A stretch of DNA of 64,000 nucleotides, from contig JAVJQK010000065.1 in assembly GCA_040218145.1 (NCBI GenBank), positions 158,799-222,798 of the forward strand, read 5' to 3'. Source of the stretch: Sandaracinaceae bacterium (GTDB lineage: Bacteria > Myxococcota_A > Polyangia > Polyangiales > Sandaracinaceae). The position numbers and the translations under genes were made by a program. The notes under the pieces are model-generated. The model had not been told where the DNA came from. It saw only the letters and a list, made by a program, of their open reading frames with translations, and ran no database searches. Below, piece after piece: positions 16,825 through 27,841 of this stretch (the stretch's first letter is position 1; every line of letters starts with the position of its first letter).

Positions 16825-16892
16825 CGAGCGCAAAGCGCGAGTCAGAGCCCGTGCCCCTGCCCTCGAAGGTTCTCCCCTCAACGCCGCGGCGG

Positions 16893-19187
16893 TCAGCGGG
16901 CGCGGGCCCACACCACGCGCTGGAGCCAGTCCTCGGCCTCGGCGCGCTCGCCCGTGTCGGACGCGGGGTCGGCGAGGATGGCGCGCCAGACCGCAGCGCT
17001 GCCGTCGAGATCGTCGGCCCCGAAGCGGATCATCGCCTCCATGCGTCGAGCCTCGGTCTCGAGGAGCGGGGACGGCAGGCCGCGCTCCCGCGCGCGCTCG
17101 ATGAGCGGCAGCGCGAGGTCGAAGCGCTGCCGGAACTGGAGCTGCCGCGCCTCGAGGTATGGCGCCAACCCGTCCTCGCGCACCCGGGAGAGGCGCGCCA
17201 CGAAGTGCATGGCCGTCGCCGCGTCGCTCTGCGCATCACGTCGCGGGACGAGCAAGCCGCGCAGCGCCGCCTCCCCTGCCCCGCCCATCTCGAGCGCCAA
17301 CAATCGCACCGCGATCTGCCGACGGTCGTCGTCGCTCATCGGATCCTCGAGCAGGGCGCGGTAGATATCGCCCGCCTCTTCGCCGCGGTCACGACGCCAG
17401 AGCGCGTCGGCCAGCTGCTTGCGCGCCTCCTGGACGACGGGGGGCGCCGCGGACGGAGGACCCACCAGCTGGCTCAGCTCCGACTCGGCCCGTTCGCGCT
17501 GCCCGAGCCGGGCCAGCGCTCCGACCAGCGCCGCGCGCGTCCCCGCTTGCCCCTCGTCGAGCTCGAGGATCTCCCGGCACGTCCCCGCCGCGCGCGCGTC
17601 GTCGCCCGCGCCCAGCTCCGCGCCGAGCTCCGCGCGCAGGTTGGCGATGCGATGTGGACAGATCTGCCCCCAGATCCCCGGGCGCTCGAACCGCAGCTGC
17701 GCGAGCGCGCGCGCCTCCTCGGGCAGCTCCACCTCCTCGCGGAGGAAGCGGTGCCAGTCCCGCTCCGCGTCCTCGAGGGGCTGACCGAGCGCCGCCTCCC
17801 AGTCCCCGGTCATGTAGAGCTGCCGCAGCGACGCGTCGCCGCGCGTGTCCATCATCCAGCGCACCATCGAGCCGCTCGCGGTGTAGGCGCGACTGGCGGG
17901 CTGGAGCAGGAAGCCGAGCCCCTCGACCTCGCTCATCGGCGGCGCGAGATCCACCTCGAGCATCGCGCGCGCCCACTGGTGCGGCGTCAGCCCATCGCGC
18001 GGCTCCCACGCGACCGCCACCGCCGTGCCCTCGATGATCGCGGGGGACGGCAGGAGCCCCCCGAGCGTGCCGGCGATGCGGAATGGCCCGGTGCCCACGT
18101 TGCCAGCGACGACGTGCGCGAGCTCGTGGAAGAGCACCGGGTGCGGCCACTCGCGCACCTGCAAGTAGACCTCACGCCGCCATGGCTTGGCGATGTACGT
18201 GTTCGAGGCGCCCATCTGCGCGCGCTTCTCGTCCGCGGAGCGGAAGAAGTACGCGGTGATCGGCGCGGGCTGGCGCACGCCCATGACCTGCTCGACCCGG
18301 CGCACGCGGAAGTCGCAGTCCGCCGCGAGCCGCGCCGCGTCCGCCCGCGGCAGCTCGGCGGGGTGGATCACCACGCAGCGCTCGCCCTCGAGCCGCCCGC
18401 CGAGAGCCTCCTCGATCGACTCCGCGGTGCTGCGGTGCCCGAGCTCCGGTCCCCAGGCCATGCCGAACACGCCCACGAGCGCGAGCCCCGCGGCGGTGAG
18501 TCCCAGCCGCCAGCGCCGGGCCACGATCAGGGTGTCCGGCCGCTGCGTCTCCGGGTTCCAGGACGCGGTGAAGCTCGCCCAGATCGCGAGCAGCCAGACG
18601 AGGCTCAGCACGCGAAAGCTCCCGTAGGTCGCCGTCAGCGTGATGTCCGGGTCGTAGATCGTGCCCGGGAAGTAGCCGAAGAGGTGCCCGTACGCGTAGA
18701 TGGCCGGGGTCGCGTAGAAGCCCCAGAGCTCCATCAGCGCGAGCACGAGCGGAGCCAGCACCGCGGCCGTCGTGCCGAGGCGAGGCCGGTCGAACAGCGC
18801 GCCGCAGATCACCCCGACCGCGGCCGCGAGGATCACGGAGAAGACGGGGCCGAGCACGAAGAAGCCGAGCCCCTCGAGCGGCGCGCACACCGGGTTTCGC
18901 AGGGTGTTGAGCAGCAGGATGGCCGTCGGCAGCGCGGCCAGGATCACGGCGCCGCTCGTCGCGTCGGCCAGGACCTCGGCCGGCTCCACGCGGTCCTCTT
19001 CCTGGCGAAGAAGAGCGACGATTCGCGCGCCGATCGCCCCCGCGAAGGGCGGCAGCAGCAGCCCGAACACCACCGCGCTCTCGATCCCCGGCGCGCCGAG
19101 CAAGGGCGAGAGACACAGGCCCAGGGCGACCACGCCCGACACGACGAGCGCGGCCCGGGTGGACCGAAGGCGGAGCACACGCCGCAA
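16893..19187 (-). CDS. Seven-TM membrane metallopeptidase with repeat-rich C-terminal tail
   Basis: A 764-aa protein. About seven TM helices occupy residues 11-246. A gluzincin-like domain follows with HELAH at 354-358 and a possible third zinc ligand, Glu386, in SPAIIEGTAV. Residues from about 490 onward are helical and TPR-like (EILELDEGQAGTRAALVGAL). With the positive N-terminus inside, seven spans put the peptidase domain in the periplasm. The TTG start at 19187 is uncertain; a GTG at 19178 in frame is an alternative. It begins 9 nt after the lon stop codon on the same strand, so the two are almost certainly co-transcribed. The substrate is unknown. Confidence 0.82.
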   Translation of the reverse strand: MRRVLRLRSTRAALVVSGVVALGLCLSPLLGAPGIESAVVFGLLLPPFAGAIGARIVALLRQEEDRVEPAEVLADATSGAVILAALPTAILLLNTLRNPVCAPLEGLGFFVLGPVFSVILAAAVGVICGALFDRPRLGTTAAVLAPLVLALMELWGFYATPAIYAYGHLFGYFPGTIYDPDITLTATYGSFRVLSLVWLLAIWASFTASWNPETQRPDTLIVARRWRLGLTAAGLALVGVFGMAWGPELGHRSTAESIEEALGGRLEGERCVVIHPAELPRADAARLAADCDFRVRRVEQVMGVRQPAPITAYFFRSADEKRAQMGASNTYIAKPWRREVYLQVREWPHPVLFHELAHVVAGNVGTGPFRIAGTLGGLLPSPAIIEGTAVAVAWEPRDGLTPHQWARAMLEVDLAPPMSEVEGLGFLLQPASRAYTASGSMVRWMMDTRGDASLRQLYMTGDWEAALGQPLEDAERDWHRFLREEVELPEEARALAQLRFERPGIWGQICPHRIANLRAELGAELGAGDDARAAGTCREILELDEGQAGTRAALVGALARLGQRERAESELSQLVGPPSAAPPVVQEARKQLADALWRRDRGEEAGDIYRALLEDPMSDDDRRQIAVRLLALEMGGAGEAALRGLLVPRRDAQSDAATAMHFVARLSRVREDGLAPYLEARQLQFRQRFDLALPLIERARERGLPSPLLETEARRMEAMIRFGADDLDGSAAVWRAILADPASDTGERAEAEDWLQRVVWARAR

Positions 19188-19196
19188 GCTCGGTCT

Positions 19197-21563
<2,367 letters not shown>

Positions 21564-21684
21564 CGCGCTGTAGTCTCGCGCGTCGTCCCAGATAAGCAAG
21601 AGCGGAGCGGCCCCGAAGCGCGCCAAAAACCCGTGGTCAGGGACGGCTCCGCCTGGTAAAAACTGGACGCTGAGCGAGCTCGTG

Positions 21685-21708
21685 TGCGACAACTCAACAC
21701 ATGTCGCA
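21685..21708. promoter_or_regulatory. Inverted repeat in the lon / lipoprotein divergent region
   Basis: Arms TGCGACA and TGTCGCA are separated by 10 nt, about 120 bp upstream of lon and 50 bp upstream of the small lipoprotein gene. The size and position fit an operator for a dimeric regulator, but no regulator is known. Confidence 0.3.
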
Positions 21709-21757
21709 TGAGGTGGGACCTCGACGGTCCCCGACGAGCGAGCTGGAGGTAGTGCCT

Positions 21758-21955
21758 GTGTCGAAGCTGCTCTCGAACATCGCCCTGGCCCTGGTCGGAC
21801 TCTCCCTCGCGGGCTGTCAGGGCGCGATCTGGGGTAACCTCGTCGTCCTCGGCATCACCTTCGGCATCTTCTTCGGTACCCTCGCGCTCGGCCGTACGAG
21901 CGTGCAGAGCTCCGCCGAGGCCTCGACCAGCACCTCCGGCAGCTCGACCTCCTGA
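21758..21955 (+). CDS. Small lipoprotein with one hydrophobic segment
   Basis: A 65-aa product from GTG 21758, preceded by GGAGG with 8-nt spacing. An in-frame ATG at 21701 exists but has no ribosome site and would spoil the signal peptide. The signal peptide ends at lipobox SLAGC. The mature part has a strongly hydrophobic stretch (NLVVLGITFGIFFGTLALG) and an Ala/Ser/Thr-rich tail. It is 19 nt upstream of the RelA/SpoT-like gene, so the two may be co-transcribed. Function unknown. Confidence 0.7.
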   Translation: MSKLLSNIALALVGLSLAGCQGAIWGNLVVLGITFGIFFGTLALGRTSVQSSAEASTSTSGSSTS

Positions 21956-21974
21956 CCCGCTCGGGTCGCCCCCG

Positions 21975-23045
21975 ATGACGACCCCGCCTCCCAACGACGA
22001 CTTCCGCTCGCTCGACCACCTGAGCCTGGCCGAGCTCGAGGCGATCCGTCTGGTCCTCTGGGGCGGCTCGGTCATCGACTGGCATCGCCTCAACTTCCGC
22101 GACGAGCACGAGGCGAACGAGTTCCTGCGCTCGCACGAGCTGGACCCGGACAAGCCCGCGGATCGCGCGAGGGCCGAGGCGATCAAGAGCTCGGCCATCG
22201 GCTTCCTGCGCCGCAACTTCGACTTCCCGATCCCGAAGCCGGTGGCGAACAAGGATCTGACCTCGCTGCTCATGCTCGCCTCGAGCAAGGGGCATCGGCA
22301 GCTGTGCGCGTGCGCGATCTTGAAGGTGATGCACATCATCCATCACCTCGAGGCGCGCGAGCTGCTCTTCATGCTCCCCATCTCCGACCAGGAGCTGTTC
22401 CACCTCGTGGAGCAGAAGGTCTACCGGGTGATCGGAGGGATGCTCGCGCAGGGCTTCCCCATCCTCGAGTTCATCGGGGGCCGGAAGAACAAGGACTCGC
22501 TCTACGTGAAGCTCCTGAGCAAACCGGAGACGCACGCGGCGCAGATCTACGACAAGCTACGCTTCCGCATCGTCACCCGCTCTCCGGAAGACATCTTCCC
22601 GACGATGAACTACCTCATGCGCCACGTCTTCCCGTTCAACTACGTGGTGCCGCGAGAGTCGACCAACACGCTCTTCCCCTTCCGCCCGACCTGCGAGGGG
22701 CACCCGCACCTCTCGAAGCTCATCACGCAGGCGCAGCTCGCGCCGGACTTCGAGGAGACCGAGGGCCTCCGCATCGACAACCAGTTCACGGCCAAGAGCT
22801 ACCGGGTGGTGCACTTCGTCGTCGACATGCCGGTCCGGGTCCCGCAGGAGGTCATGGACTCCGCGCCTCCCGCGGCCTGGGCCCTGGGCCCGGTGATCTT
22901 CGGCCAGACCGAGTTCCAGATCATCGACCGCGAGACGGAGCAGTCCAACGAGATGGGCGACGCGAGCCACGACGCCTACAAGCGGCGCCAGCAGGTGGCC
23001 GTCGCGCGCCGCCTCAAGGTCGGCTTCGAGCCCAACCGAGATTAG
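21975..23045 (+). CDS. Stand-alone RelA/SpoT-like nucleotidyltransferase-fold protein
   Basis: A 356-aa protein that I think belongs to the myxobacterial TIGR04552-type family. Its middle and C-terminal part lines up with the RelA/SpoT synthetase domain: GGRKNKDSLYVKL (compare GRPKHIYSIYKKM), IYDKLRFRIV at 191-200 with the catalytic-type Asp193, KSYRVVH at 274-280 with the GTP-stacking-type Tyr276, TEFQII with Glu313 (compare EVQIRT), and ASHDAYK near 330-336 (compare AAHWKYK). No HD hydrolase, TGS or ACT domain is present. The alignment is by eye. Product (p)ppGpp, another alarmone, or tRNA modification as in toxSAS enzymes are all possible. It overlaps its convergent neighbour by 4 nt. Confidence 0.8.
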   Translation: MTTPPPNDDFRSLDHLSLAELEAIRLVLWGGSVIDWHRLNFRDEHEANEFLRSHELDPDKPADRARAEAIKSSAIGFLRRNFDFPIPKPVANKDLTSLLMLASSKGHRQLCACAILKVMHIIHHLEARELLFMLPISDQELFHLVEQKVYRVIGGMLAQGFPILEFIGGRKNKDSLYVKLLSKPETHAAQIYDKLRFRIVTRSPEDIFPTMNYLMRHVFPFNYVVPRESTNTLFPFRPTCEGHPHLSKLITQAQLAPDFEETEGLRIDNQFTAKSYRVVHFVVDMPVRVPQEVMDSAPPAAWALGPVIFGQTEFQIIDRETEQSNEMGDASHDAYKRRQQVAVARRLKVGFEPNRD

Positions 23046-24028
23046 AGCGCGTCGGGCTCGTTCGCCGGGGGCGCCGGCTCTTCGGCCACCTCACCCTCGG
23101 GCGCGTCTTCCGCCGCCGCCGCCTCGAGCTGCTCGCCCGACTCGAACTCCACGCCCTCTCGCCCGGTGAGCGCGAGGATCTGCGAGGCGATCGAGCAATC
23201 GGTGGCGCCGCCCGAGCGGAGCTGCGGGGTGCCCTCGTAGCGAGGGTTGTCGACGCCTTCGAACCGGATGCGCACGGGGACGAGGAGGCCGCGGCCCTGG
23301 ATGCGGCTCTTCAGGAGCAGCTGGTCGCGGTTCAGGTCCCAGAGGAACACGTCGACCGGGTGGTCTCGGCGGTTGTCGCCCTGCTCGAGCACCAGCAGGA
23401 ACCAGTCCGCCTGGAGCATGCTCAGCACGACGGGCGTGTCGACCTGGACCTGTCGACCGAGCTGATCGTCGAGGACCCGGAGGTCCATCTCGTCTTCCTC
23501 GTCGCGGATCCGGTCCACGTACTCGGGGGTGAGGAAGTGCCCCCGCTCCCAGAGCCCGCGCGCGCTCATCGGCGCCATCCCGAGGCAGCGCGTGATGGCG
23601 TCGCTCTCCATGGCCAGCGCCGCGCCTTCGATCCGCTCGGGCGTATTCGCCCACTCCGCGGGGATGCGCAGGTAGAGCCCCTCGCCCCCGCGCAGGCCGG
23701 CGATGTTGAGCCGCGGGTCCGCGTAGGTCTCCGGCGCGCCGCCTTCGTGCGCCTCCATGATCCGCTCCGCGAGCCCGCGCCGAAACGCGAGGTAGCGCTC
23801 CTGGACCTCCGCCAGCTGCGTCTCGTGCAGCTGGAGCATCTGCGCGCGCAGCGCCTCGTGCCGCTGGTCGCGCCGCACGTAGTAGCCGCCGAAGATGCCG
23901 CCGATGCCCACGATCCCGATGAGGATCCACTTCCAGGGCAGGCGTGGAGCGTAGGCCGGCCGCCCTTCCGCTTCCGCGACGTCGGGACGCGCGGGTTCGA
24001 GCGGGGGGCGGCCGTCTTGTTCGGTCAT
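23042..24028 (-). CDS. Single-TM protein at the end of a TolQR-type operon, function unknown
   Basis: A 328-aa protein. Residues 1-30 are Pro/acid-rich and cytoplasmic, followed by one TM helix (WILIGIVGIGGIFGGYYV). A coiled-coil-like segment comes next (LHETQLAEVQERYLAFRRGL), then a roughly 200-residue extracytoplasmic domain with two Cys, and an acidic Glu/Ala tail. The topology resembles TolA/TonB-type partners but no TonB C-terminal motif is visible. ATG 24028 is chosen over a TTG at 24064. It is 54 nt downstream of the second ExbD gene, so it is likely a dedicated partner of that complex. It overlaps the convergent gene by 4 nt. Confidence 0.78.
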   Translation of the reverse strand: MTEQDGRPPLEPARPDVAEAEGRPAYAPRLPWKWILIGIVGIGGIFGGYYVRRDQRHEALRAQMLQLHETQLAEVQERYLAFRRGLAERIMEAHEGGAPETYADPRLNIAGLRGGEGLYLRIPAEWANTPERIEGAALAMESDAITRCLGMAPMSARGLWERGHFLTPEYVDRIRDEEDEMDLRVLDDQLGRQVQVDTPVVLSMLQADWFLLVLEQGDNRRDHPVDVFLWDLNRDQLLLKSRIQGRGLLVPVRIRFEGVDNPRYEGTPQLRSGGATDCSIASQILALTGREGVEFESGEQLEAAAAEDAPEGEVAEEPAPPANEPDAL

Positions 24029-24082
24029 GTCGTCGGGGAGCGCGAGGTCGGCGCTCCCAGGCAAGGGAGAAGACGCTCGGCG

Positions 24083-24634
24083 CTACTCGCCGCCGCCGCC
24101 GCCAGCGCCCTGGTTCACCGCGAAGCTGATGTTCGTGTAGCCAGCCTGCGCGGCCGAGAACATCACCTTCTTCACCACGCGGAAGTCCACGTTTCGGTCG
24201 GCCTGGAGGATGACCGTGCCCGAGAAGGGCTCGCGCGGGTGGAGGACCGACCAGTTGCGCTTGAGGGTCTCGAGGTCCGTCACGAGCTGCTCGATGCGCT
24301 CGAGCTGCGCGCTCGCGGCCAGCGTCTGCGTGTCCGCCATGCGCCGGTTGTCGAGCGTGATGACCTGCGGGTCGATCGCGATGATCGGCGCGATCTCGAG
24401 GTCGATGACGTTGGCCGCCTCGGGCATGACCAGGTTCGGCCGCTGCGCGAGGAGCTCACCCGAGGCGCTGAACGAGGTCAGCAGGAAGACGACCAGGGTG
24501 ATGAGGAAGTCGATGAAGGGGACGAGCGCGATCGCGACGTCGACACCCTTCCGGCCGCCGCCCGCCACGCGATCGTGGACGAACTTCAGCGGGATCTGGT
24601 GAAGGAGGACTCTACCGGGCGCGTGAATCGACAT
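24083..24634 (-). CDS. ExbD/TolR-family protein (second of the minus operon)
   Basis: A 183-aa protein. A roughly 33-residue cytoplasmic N-terminus precedes one TM helix with the pmf-critical Asp (ALVPFIDFLITLVVFLLTSF). A periplasmic TolR-like domain follows, ending in FSGTVILQADRNVDFRVVKKV and a Gly-rich tail. Family members form ion channels with a TolQ/ExbB/MotA pentamer. It lies 15 nt after the first ExbD, giving the order ExbB-ExbD-ExbD. The longer N-terminus and central region differ from its neighbour, so the two are probably non-redundant subunits of one channel. Confidence 0.9.
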   Translation of the reverse strand: MSIHAPGRVLLHQIPLKFVHDRVAGGGRKGVDVAIALVPFIDFLITLVVFLLTSFSASGELLAQRPNLVMPEAANVIDLEIAPIIAIDPQVITLDNRRMADTQTLAASAQLERIEQLVTDLETLKRNWSVLHPREPFSGTVILQADRNVDFRVVKKVMFSAAQAGYTNISFAVNQGAGGGGGE

Positions 24635-24649
24635 CTGAAACCTTCTCGC

Positions 24650-25120
24650 TCACATCTGCGGCGGGGTGAGCGACATGTCTTCGTATCCCTCGCCCACGAC
24701 GATATCCATCGCGGAGACGATGTCCTCGTAGACGACGCCGTCGTCGGCCGTGACGATGAGGTCGCGCCGGTTGGGCTCCTGCTGGCGACGGTCGCGCAGC
24801 TTCTCGCGGAGCCCCTCCTGGTCGTAGACATCGCCGGCCTTGTCGATCTGGATCCGCACGCCCGCCGTGTCCGAGAGGACGTAGCCGGTGGGCGAGACGT
24901 GCACGAAGAGCCGGATCTGCTCCTCCTGCGGTTGATCCATCGGAGCGTTCTGACCCGGCTGCTGCTGGTTGGTCTCGATCCGAGCCAGCTTGTTCCAGAC
25001 CGCCGTGACGAGCAGGAACATGATGCAGCAGAGGAGGAGATCGATGAACGGGACGAGCGGGATCTCGCTGTCGACGCTCTTCTTTCCGCCGTGTCCGCCT
25101 TCGACGCTTACGCCACCCAT
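24650..25120 (-). CDS. ExbD/TolR-family protein (first of the minus operon)
   Basis: A 156-aa protein. It has a short cytoplasmic tail (EGGHGGKKSVDSEI) and a TM helix with the channel Asp (PLVPFIDLLLCCIMFLLVTA), then a Gln/Pro-rich periplasmic linker and the TolR domain ending DLIVTADDGVVYEDIVSAMD. Its N-terminal 40 residues are nearly identical to the orphan ExbD at 31081, indicating a recent duplication. The gap of 110 nt to the upstream ExbB is wider than elsewhere in the operon. Confidence 0.92.
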   Translation of the reverse strand: MGGVSVEGGHGGKKSVDSEIPLVPFIDLLLCCIMFLLVTAVWNKLARIETNQQQPGQNAPMDQPQEEQIRLFVHVSPTGYVLSDTAGVRIQIDKAGDVYDQEGLREKLRDRRQQEPNRRDLIVTADDGVVYEDIVSAMDIVVGEGYEDMSLTPPQM

Positions 25121-25230
25121 GTTCGTACTCCGTGGGTCAGAGGATCTTCGAAATCGATCACCAGAGGACCGCTCGAGGGGCCCGCTTCACCGTCCGAAGG
25201 AACGGACAGCGAAGAGCAGGCCCCCGCGAA

Positions 25231-25878
25231 TCACGCCGCGGCGCCCTGCAGGTTGATCTTGGAGCGGTTGTTCACGACCAGGTTCATCACCTGGACGGTC
25301 GCGCCGTTGATGTCGTCGAGCAGGCTCTGGGTCTTGCCGTTGAGGACGGCGAAGCCGAGCAGCGCGAGGATGGCGGCGAACAGACCGAACGCGGTGCAGT
25401 TCATCGCCTCGGAGATGCCCTTCGCGAGCATGGTCGCCTTCGAGGCGCCGTCCGCGTTCGCCACCGCGCCGAACGCGACGATGAGGCCGGTCACGGTGCC
25501 GAGGAGGCCCGAGAGCATCGCGAGGTTGGCGAGGAGCGCGAGGTAGCCGGTGCGGCTCTCGATCTTCGGCAGCTCCCGGAGGGCCGCCTCGTCCATGGCC
25601 GCCTGCACCTCGGCGTCGGGCCGGTTGACCTTCATCAGGCCCGCCTTGACGATGCGCGCGAGGGGCGCGTTCGCGGCGGAGCAGAGCTTGATGGCGCGCG
25701 CGACGTCACCGGCGAGGATGCACTTCTGCATCGTGGCCAGGAAGACGTCTTTGTTGATGGAGCTGCGGTAGAGGTAGATCGCGCGCTCGATGATGATGCC
25801 GATCGCGATGATCTGCCACACCAGGATGGGGTACATGCCCCAACCGCCTTCTTCGAAGTGATGCGCCAGCGTAGCCAT
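25231..25878 (-). CDS. MotA/TolQ/ExbB proton channel family protein
   Basis: A 215-aa protein with three TM helices: about 17-35 (ILVWQIIAIGIIIERAIYLY), about 110-135 (LLANLAMLSGLLGTVTGLI) and about 155-180. The cytoplasmic loop has the TolQ-family signature GDVARAIKLC...A..PLARIVKAGL. The GLLGTVTG segment carries the conserved Thr of the ion path. An AGGAGG box lies just before the ATG. It is the first gene of the minus operon, facing the plus-strand copy across a 744-bp gap. Confidence 0.93.
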   Translation of the reverse strand: MATLAHHFEEGGWGMYPILVWQIIAIGIIIERAIYLYRSSINKDVFLATMQKCILAGDVARAIKLCSAANAPLARIVKAGLMKVNRPDAEVQAAMDEAALRELPKIESRTGYLALLANLAMLSGLLGTVTGLIVAFGAVANADGASKATMLAKGISEAMNCTAFGLFAAILALLGFAVLNGKTQSLLDDINGATVQVMNLVVNNRSKINLQGAAA

Positions 25879-25971
25879 GATGCTTGGTCCTCCTGCAAAA
25901 CCCGGCGCTTCTACTGCGCCTGCTAGTACGCTCTCAGCGACCCGGTGGGTCGCGAATGCCGGTTACGGGTG

Positions 25972-25994
25972 GGCGCCGCGGGATTCGCGGCGCC
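25972..25994. promoter_or_regulatory. Perfect 9-bp inverted repeat upstream of the minus operon
   Basis: Arms GGCGCCGCG and CGCGGCGCC flank a 5-nt loop, about 95 bp upstream of the ExbB start codon. There is no T-tract on either strand, so an operator or a leader-RNA hairpin is likelier than a terminator. Confidence 0.4.
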
Positions 25995-26315
25995 TCGCCC
26001 GTGAAGTCATTTACCGTGGAAGTGATTCGCGGTTCGGAATGCGGCCCAGAGCGGCCCCGGGGGGATCGACCTCGACAGCGCGAGCGATGATACAGGGCCC
26101 ATCTGCCAAGTCAACAGCGAGTTGCGGGAGCCGAGCCGAGTCATCCGGGAGTCCATCGTCGTACGGCGCACCGCGTCAGCGCGCTCTAGTAATAGGTGCC
26201 CTTCGACGTCGTCGTCGAGGCGGCGGGTTAGAGTGCACGACCGCGGCGAGGTTCCGAAAAGATCGGCGCGACCCGCCGTACATGTCCAGGGGCCGAAACC
26301 TCGATGTCTCACTCG

Positions 26316-26345
26316 TTGACAATCCTCGAATGCCTACGGTAGCTT
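26316..26345 (+). promoter_or_regulatory. Sigma70-like promoter candidate for the plus TolQR operon
   Basis: A perfect TTGACA at 26316 is followed after 18 nt by TAGCTT at 26340. It is the best housekeeping-type match in the gap and points to the operon starting at 26623. Confidence 0.4.
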
Positions 26346-26622
26346 CCGTCGTCCTTTTCGGCCTGGTGCCGGGACGGTCATGCGTTCTTTCGTCGACCCC
26401 CTCCGATCCGCCCCCGTCCTCTCTCGGCCGGTGCGGATCACGCTGGCATCGAGGCCCGCGGACGGGTAGAACTCGGCCCTGCAGGTGGGGCGACGGAAAG
26501 CACGTGCTGCTGCCACTGAAGAACGAACATTTTCGTACCCGGGGACTCAGAACGGCAGAGAGCCAGAGCCGTCCCCGTAAGTCGCTGGGTACCGCCGGAC
26601 GCGGTCGAAAGGAGCCTCGCTG

Positions 26623-27246
26623 ATGCAGGAAATCTGGCACGCCATGATGGATGGGGCGCCGTTCTCGTTTGTGAACATCGTCGTTCTGGCCATCGTGCTG
26701 GCGATCATCGCGGAGCGGTTCGTTTTCATCCTCACGAAGTATCGCGTCAACAGCCAGGAGTTCATGGCGCAGATCCGCAAGCTGGTTCAGGCCGGCAACA
26801 TCGATCGCGCGATCAAGCTCTGCGAGGCGGCGCCGCTGCCGCTCCTCCAGGTCGTCAAGTCCGGCCTCACCCAGGTCAACCGGGGTGAAGAGGCGGTCAT
26901 CGCGTCGATGGAAGAGCGCATGGCGGAGCTGATGCCCGAGCTCGAGAAGCGCGTCGGCGCGCTCTGGACGCTCGCGAACATCGCGACGCTCATCGGTCTC
27001 CTCGGCACCATCTCCGGTCTGATCCGCGCCTTCGGCGCCGTCGCTCACGCCGCTCCGGCGCAGCGCTCGGCCCTCCTGTCGGCGGGTATCTCGGAGGCGA
27101 TGTGGAACACGGCGCTCGGCCTCGGCATCGCCGTGCTCTGCATGATCTTCCACCTGATCATTCACGGCATGGTCAAGCGCATCAAGCACGACATGGAGCG
27201 CTCGGTCATGAAGCTCGAGAACCTCCTCCTCCTCAAGGGCCGCTGA
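26623..27246 (+). CDS. MotA/TolQ/ExbB proton channel family protein (plus operon)
   Basis: A 207-aa, three-TM TolQ-type protein. TM1 is NIVVLAIVLAIIAERFVFIL, the loop motif is NIDRAIKLCEAAPLPLLQVV, TM2 is IATLIGLLGTISGLIRAF, and TM3 is TALGLGIAVLCMIFHLII. The ATG is preceded by AAAGGAGCC. Gaps of 22, 15 and 15 nt follow to two TolR genes and a small membrane protein, a compact four-gene operon. One TolQ plus two TolR matches the subunit order of the AglR-AglQ-AglS motor of myxobacterial gliding, although orthology cannot be shown by eye. Confidence 0.94.
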   Translation: MQEIWHAMMDGAPFSFVNIVVLAIVLAIIAERFVFILTKYRVNSQEFMAQIRKLVQAGNIDRAIKLCEAAPLPLLQVVKSGLTQVNRGEEAVIASMEERMAELMPELEKRVGALWTLANIATLIGLLGTISGLIRAFGAVAHAAPAQRSALLSAGISEAMWNTALGLGIAVLCMIFHLIIHGMVKRIKHDMERSVMKLENLLLLKGR

Positions 27247-27268
27247 GCTGCCGTAGAGCGCCGCACTC

Positions 27269-27826
27269 ATGGCCAAGCTCACTCCGCAGCAACGTGCCTA
27301 CGTCCGAAAGCGGACGAAGCATTCCGACCCAGATCCCTCGGAGATCGCGGGCGAGCTGAACATCGTCCCGTTCCTCGACATCGTCGTGAACATCATCATC
27401 TTCCTGCTCGCCACGGTGCAGGCGGTGCTCGCGGTCGCCCAGATCGACGCGCAGCTCCCGTCGCTCGGTCGGCGGGTGGGACGGACACAGCTCGACGACG
27501 CGGGAAGCACGCTGAACCTCAGCGTCACCATCACGAGCGCGGGCGTCATCGTCAGCGGCTCGGGCGGCAAGCTCGCCCCGGGCTGCGAGCAGACGCAGAG
27601 CGGCCGCGTCATCACGGTCGCCAACCGAGGCGGCGAGTACGACTGGGCTGGCCTCACGCAGTGCGCGGCCCGGGTTCACAGTGAGTTCCCCGACGAGCGC
27701 AAGGTCATCGTCAGCGCGGACCCCGAGGTGGAGTTCCAGCACCTGGTCGGCGCGATGGACGCGCTCCGCGCGGACGGGACCGAGGAGCTCTTCCCCGAGG
27801 TGCTCCTCTCTGCGGGCGTTCGGTAG
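27269..27826 (+). CDS. ExbD/TolR-family protein (plus operon, first)
   Basis: A 185-aa protein. The cytoplasmic N-terminus (TPQQRAYVRKRTKHSDPD) is basic, and the TM helix carries the channel Asp (LNIVPFLDIVVNIIIFLLAT). The periplasmic domain has two Cys (APGCEQTQ, LTQCAARV) that could form a disulfide, and ends VIVSADPEVEFQHLVGAMDAL. It probably pairs with the TolQ just upstream and the second TolR downstream. Confidence 0.93.
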   Translation: MAKLTPQQRAYVRKRTKHSDPDPSEIAGELNIVPFLDIVVNIIIFLLATVQAVLAVAQIDAQLPSLGRRVGRTQLDDAGSTLNLSVTITSAGVIVSGSGGKLAPGCEQTQSGRVITVANRGGEYDWAGLTQCAARVHSEFPDERKVIVSADPEVEFQHLVGAMDALRADGTEELFPEVLLSAGVR

Positions 27827-27841
27827 AGGCGAGGCGACCTG

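Larger units (their letters stand above)
25879..26622. other. 744-bp divergent intergenic region, no gene supported
   Basis: It separates the two TolQ-first operons. Open readings exist on both strands but are short, lack ribosome sites and have Arg/Pro/Ser-rich, non-homologous translations. I see a hairpin at 25972-25994 and a promoter-like pair at 26316-26345. The long leader (about 280 nt from that promoter to the start codon) leaves room for RNA-level regulation, but no known riboswitch pattern is visible. Confidence 0.5.

Noticed and set aside
25877..26623. 248-codon plus-strand reading in the divergent gap between motor operons
   Set aside because: No ribosome site, Arg/Pro/Ser-rich translation without homology-like features, and it would occupy the promoter region of both operons.
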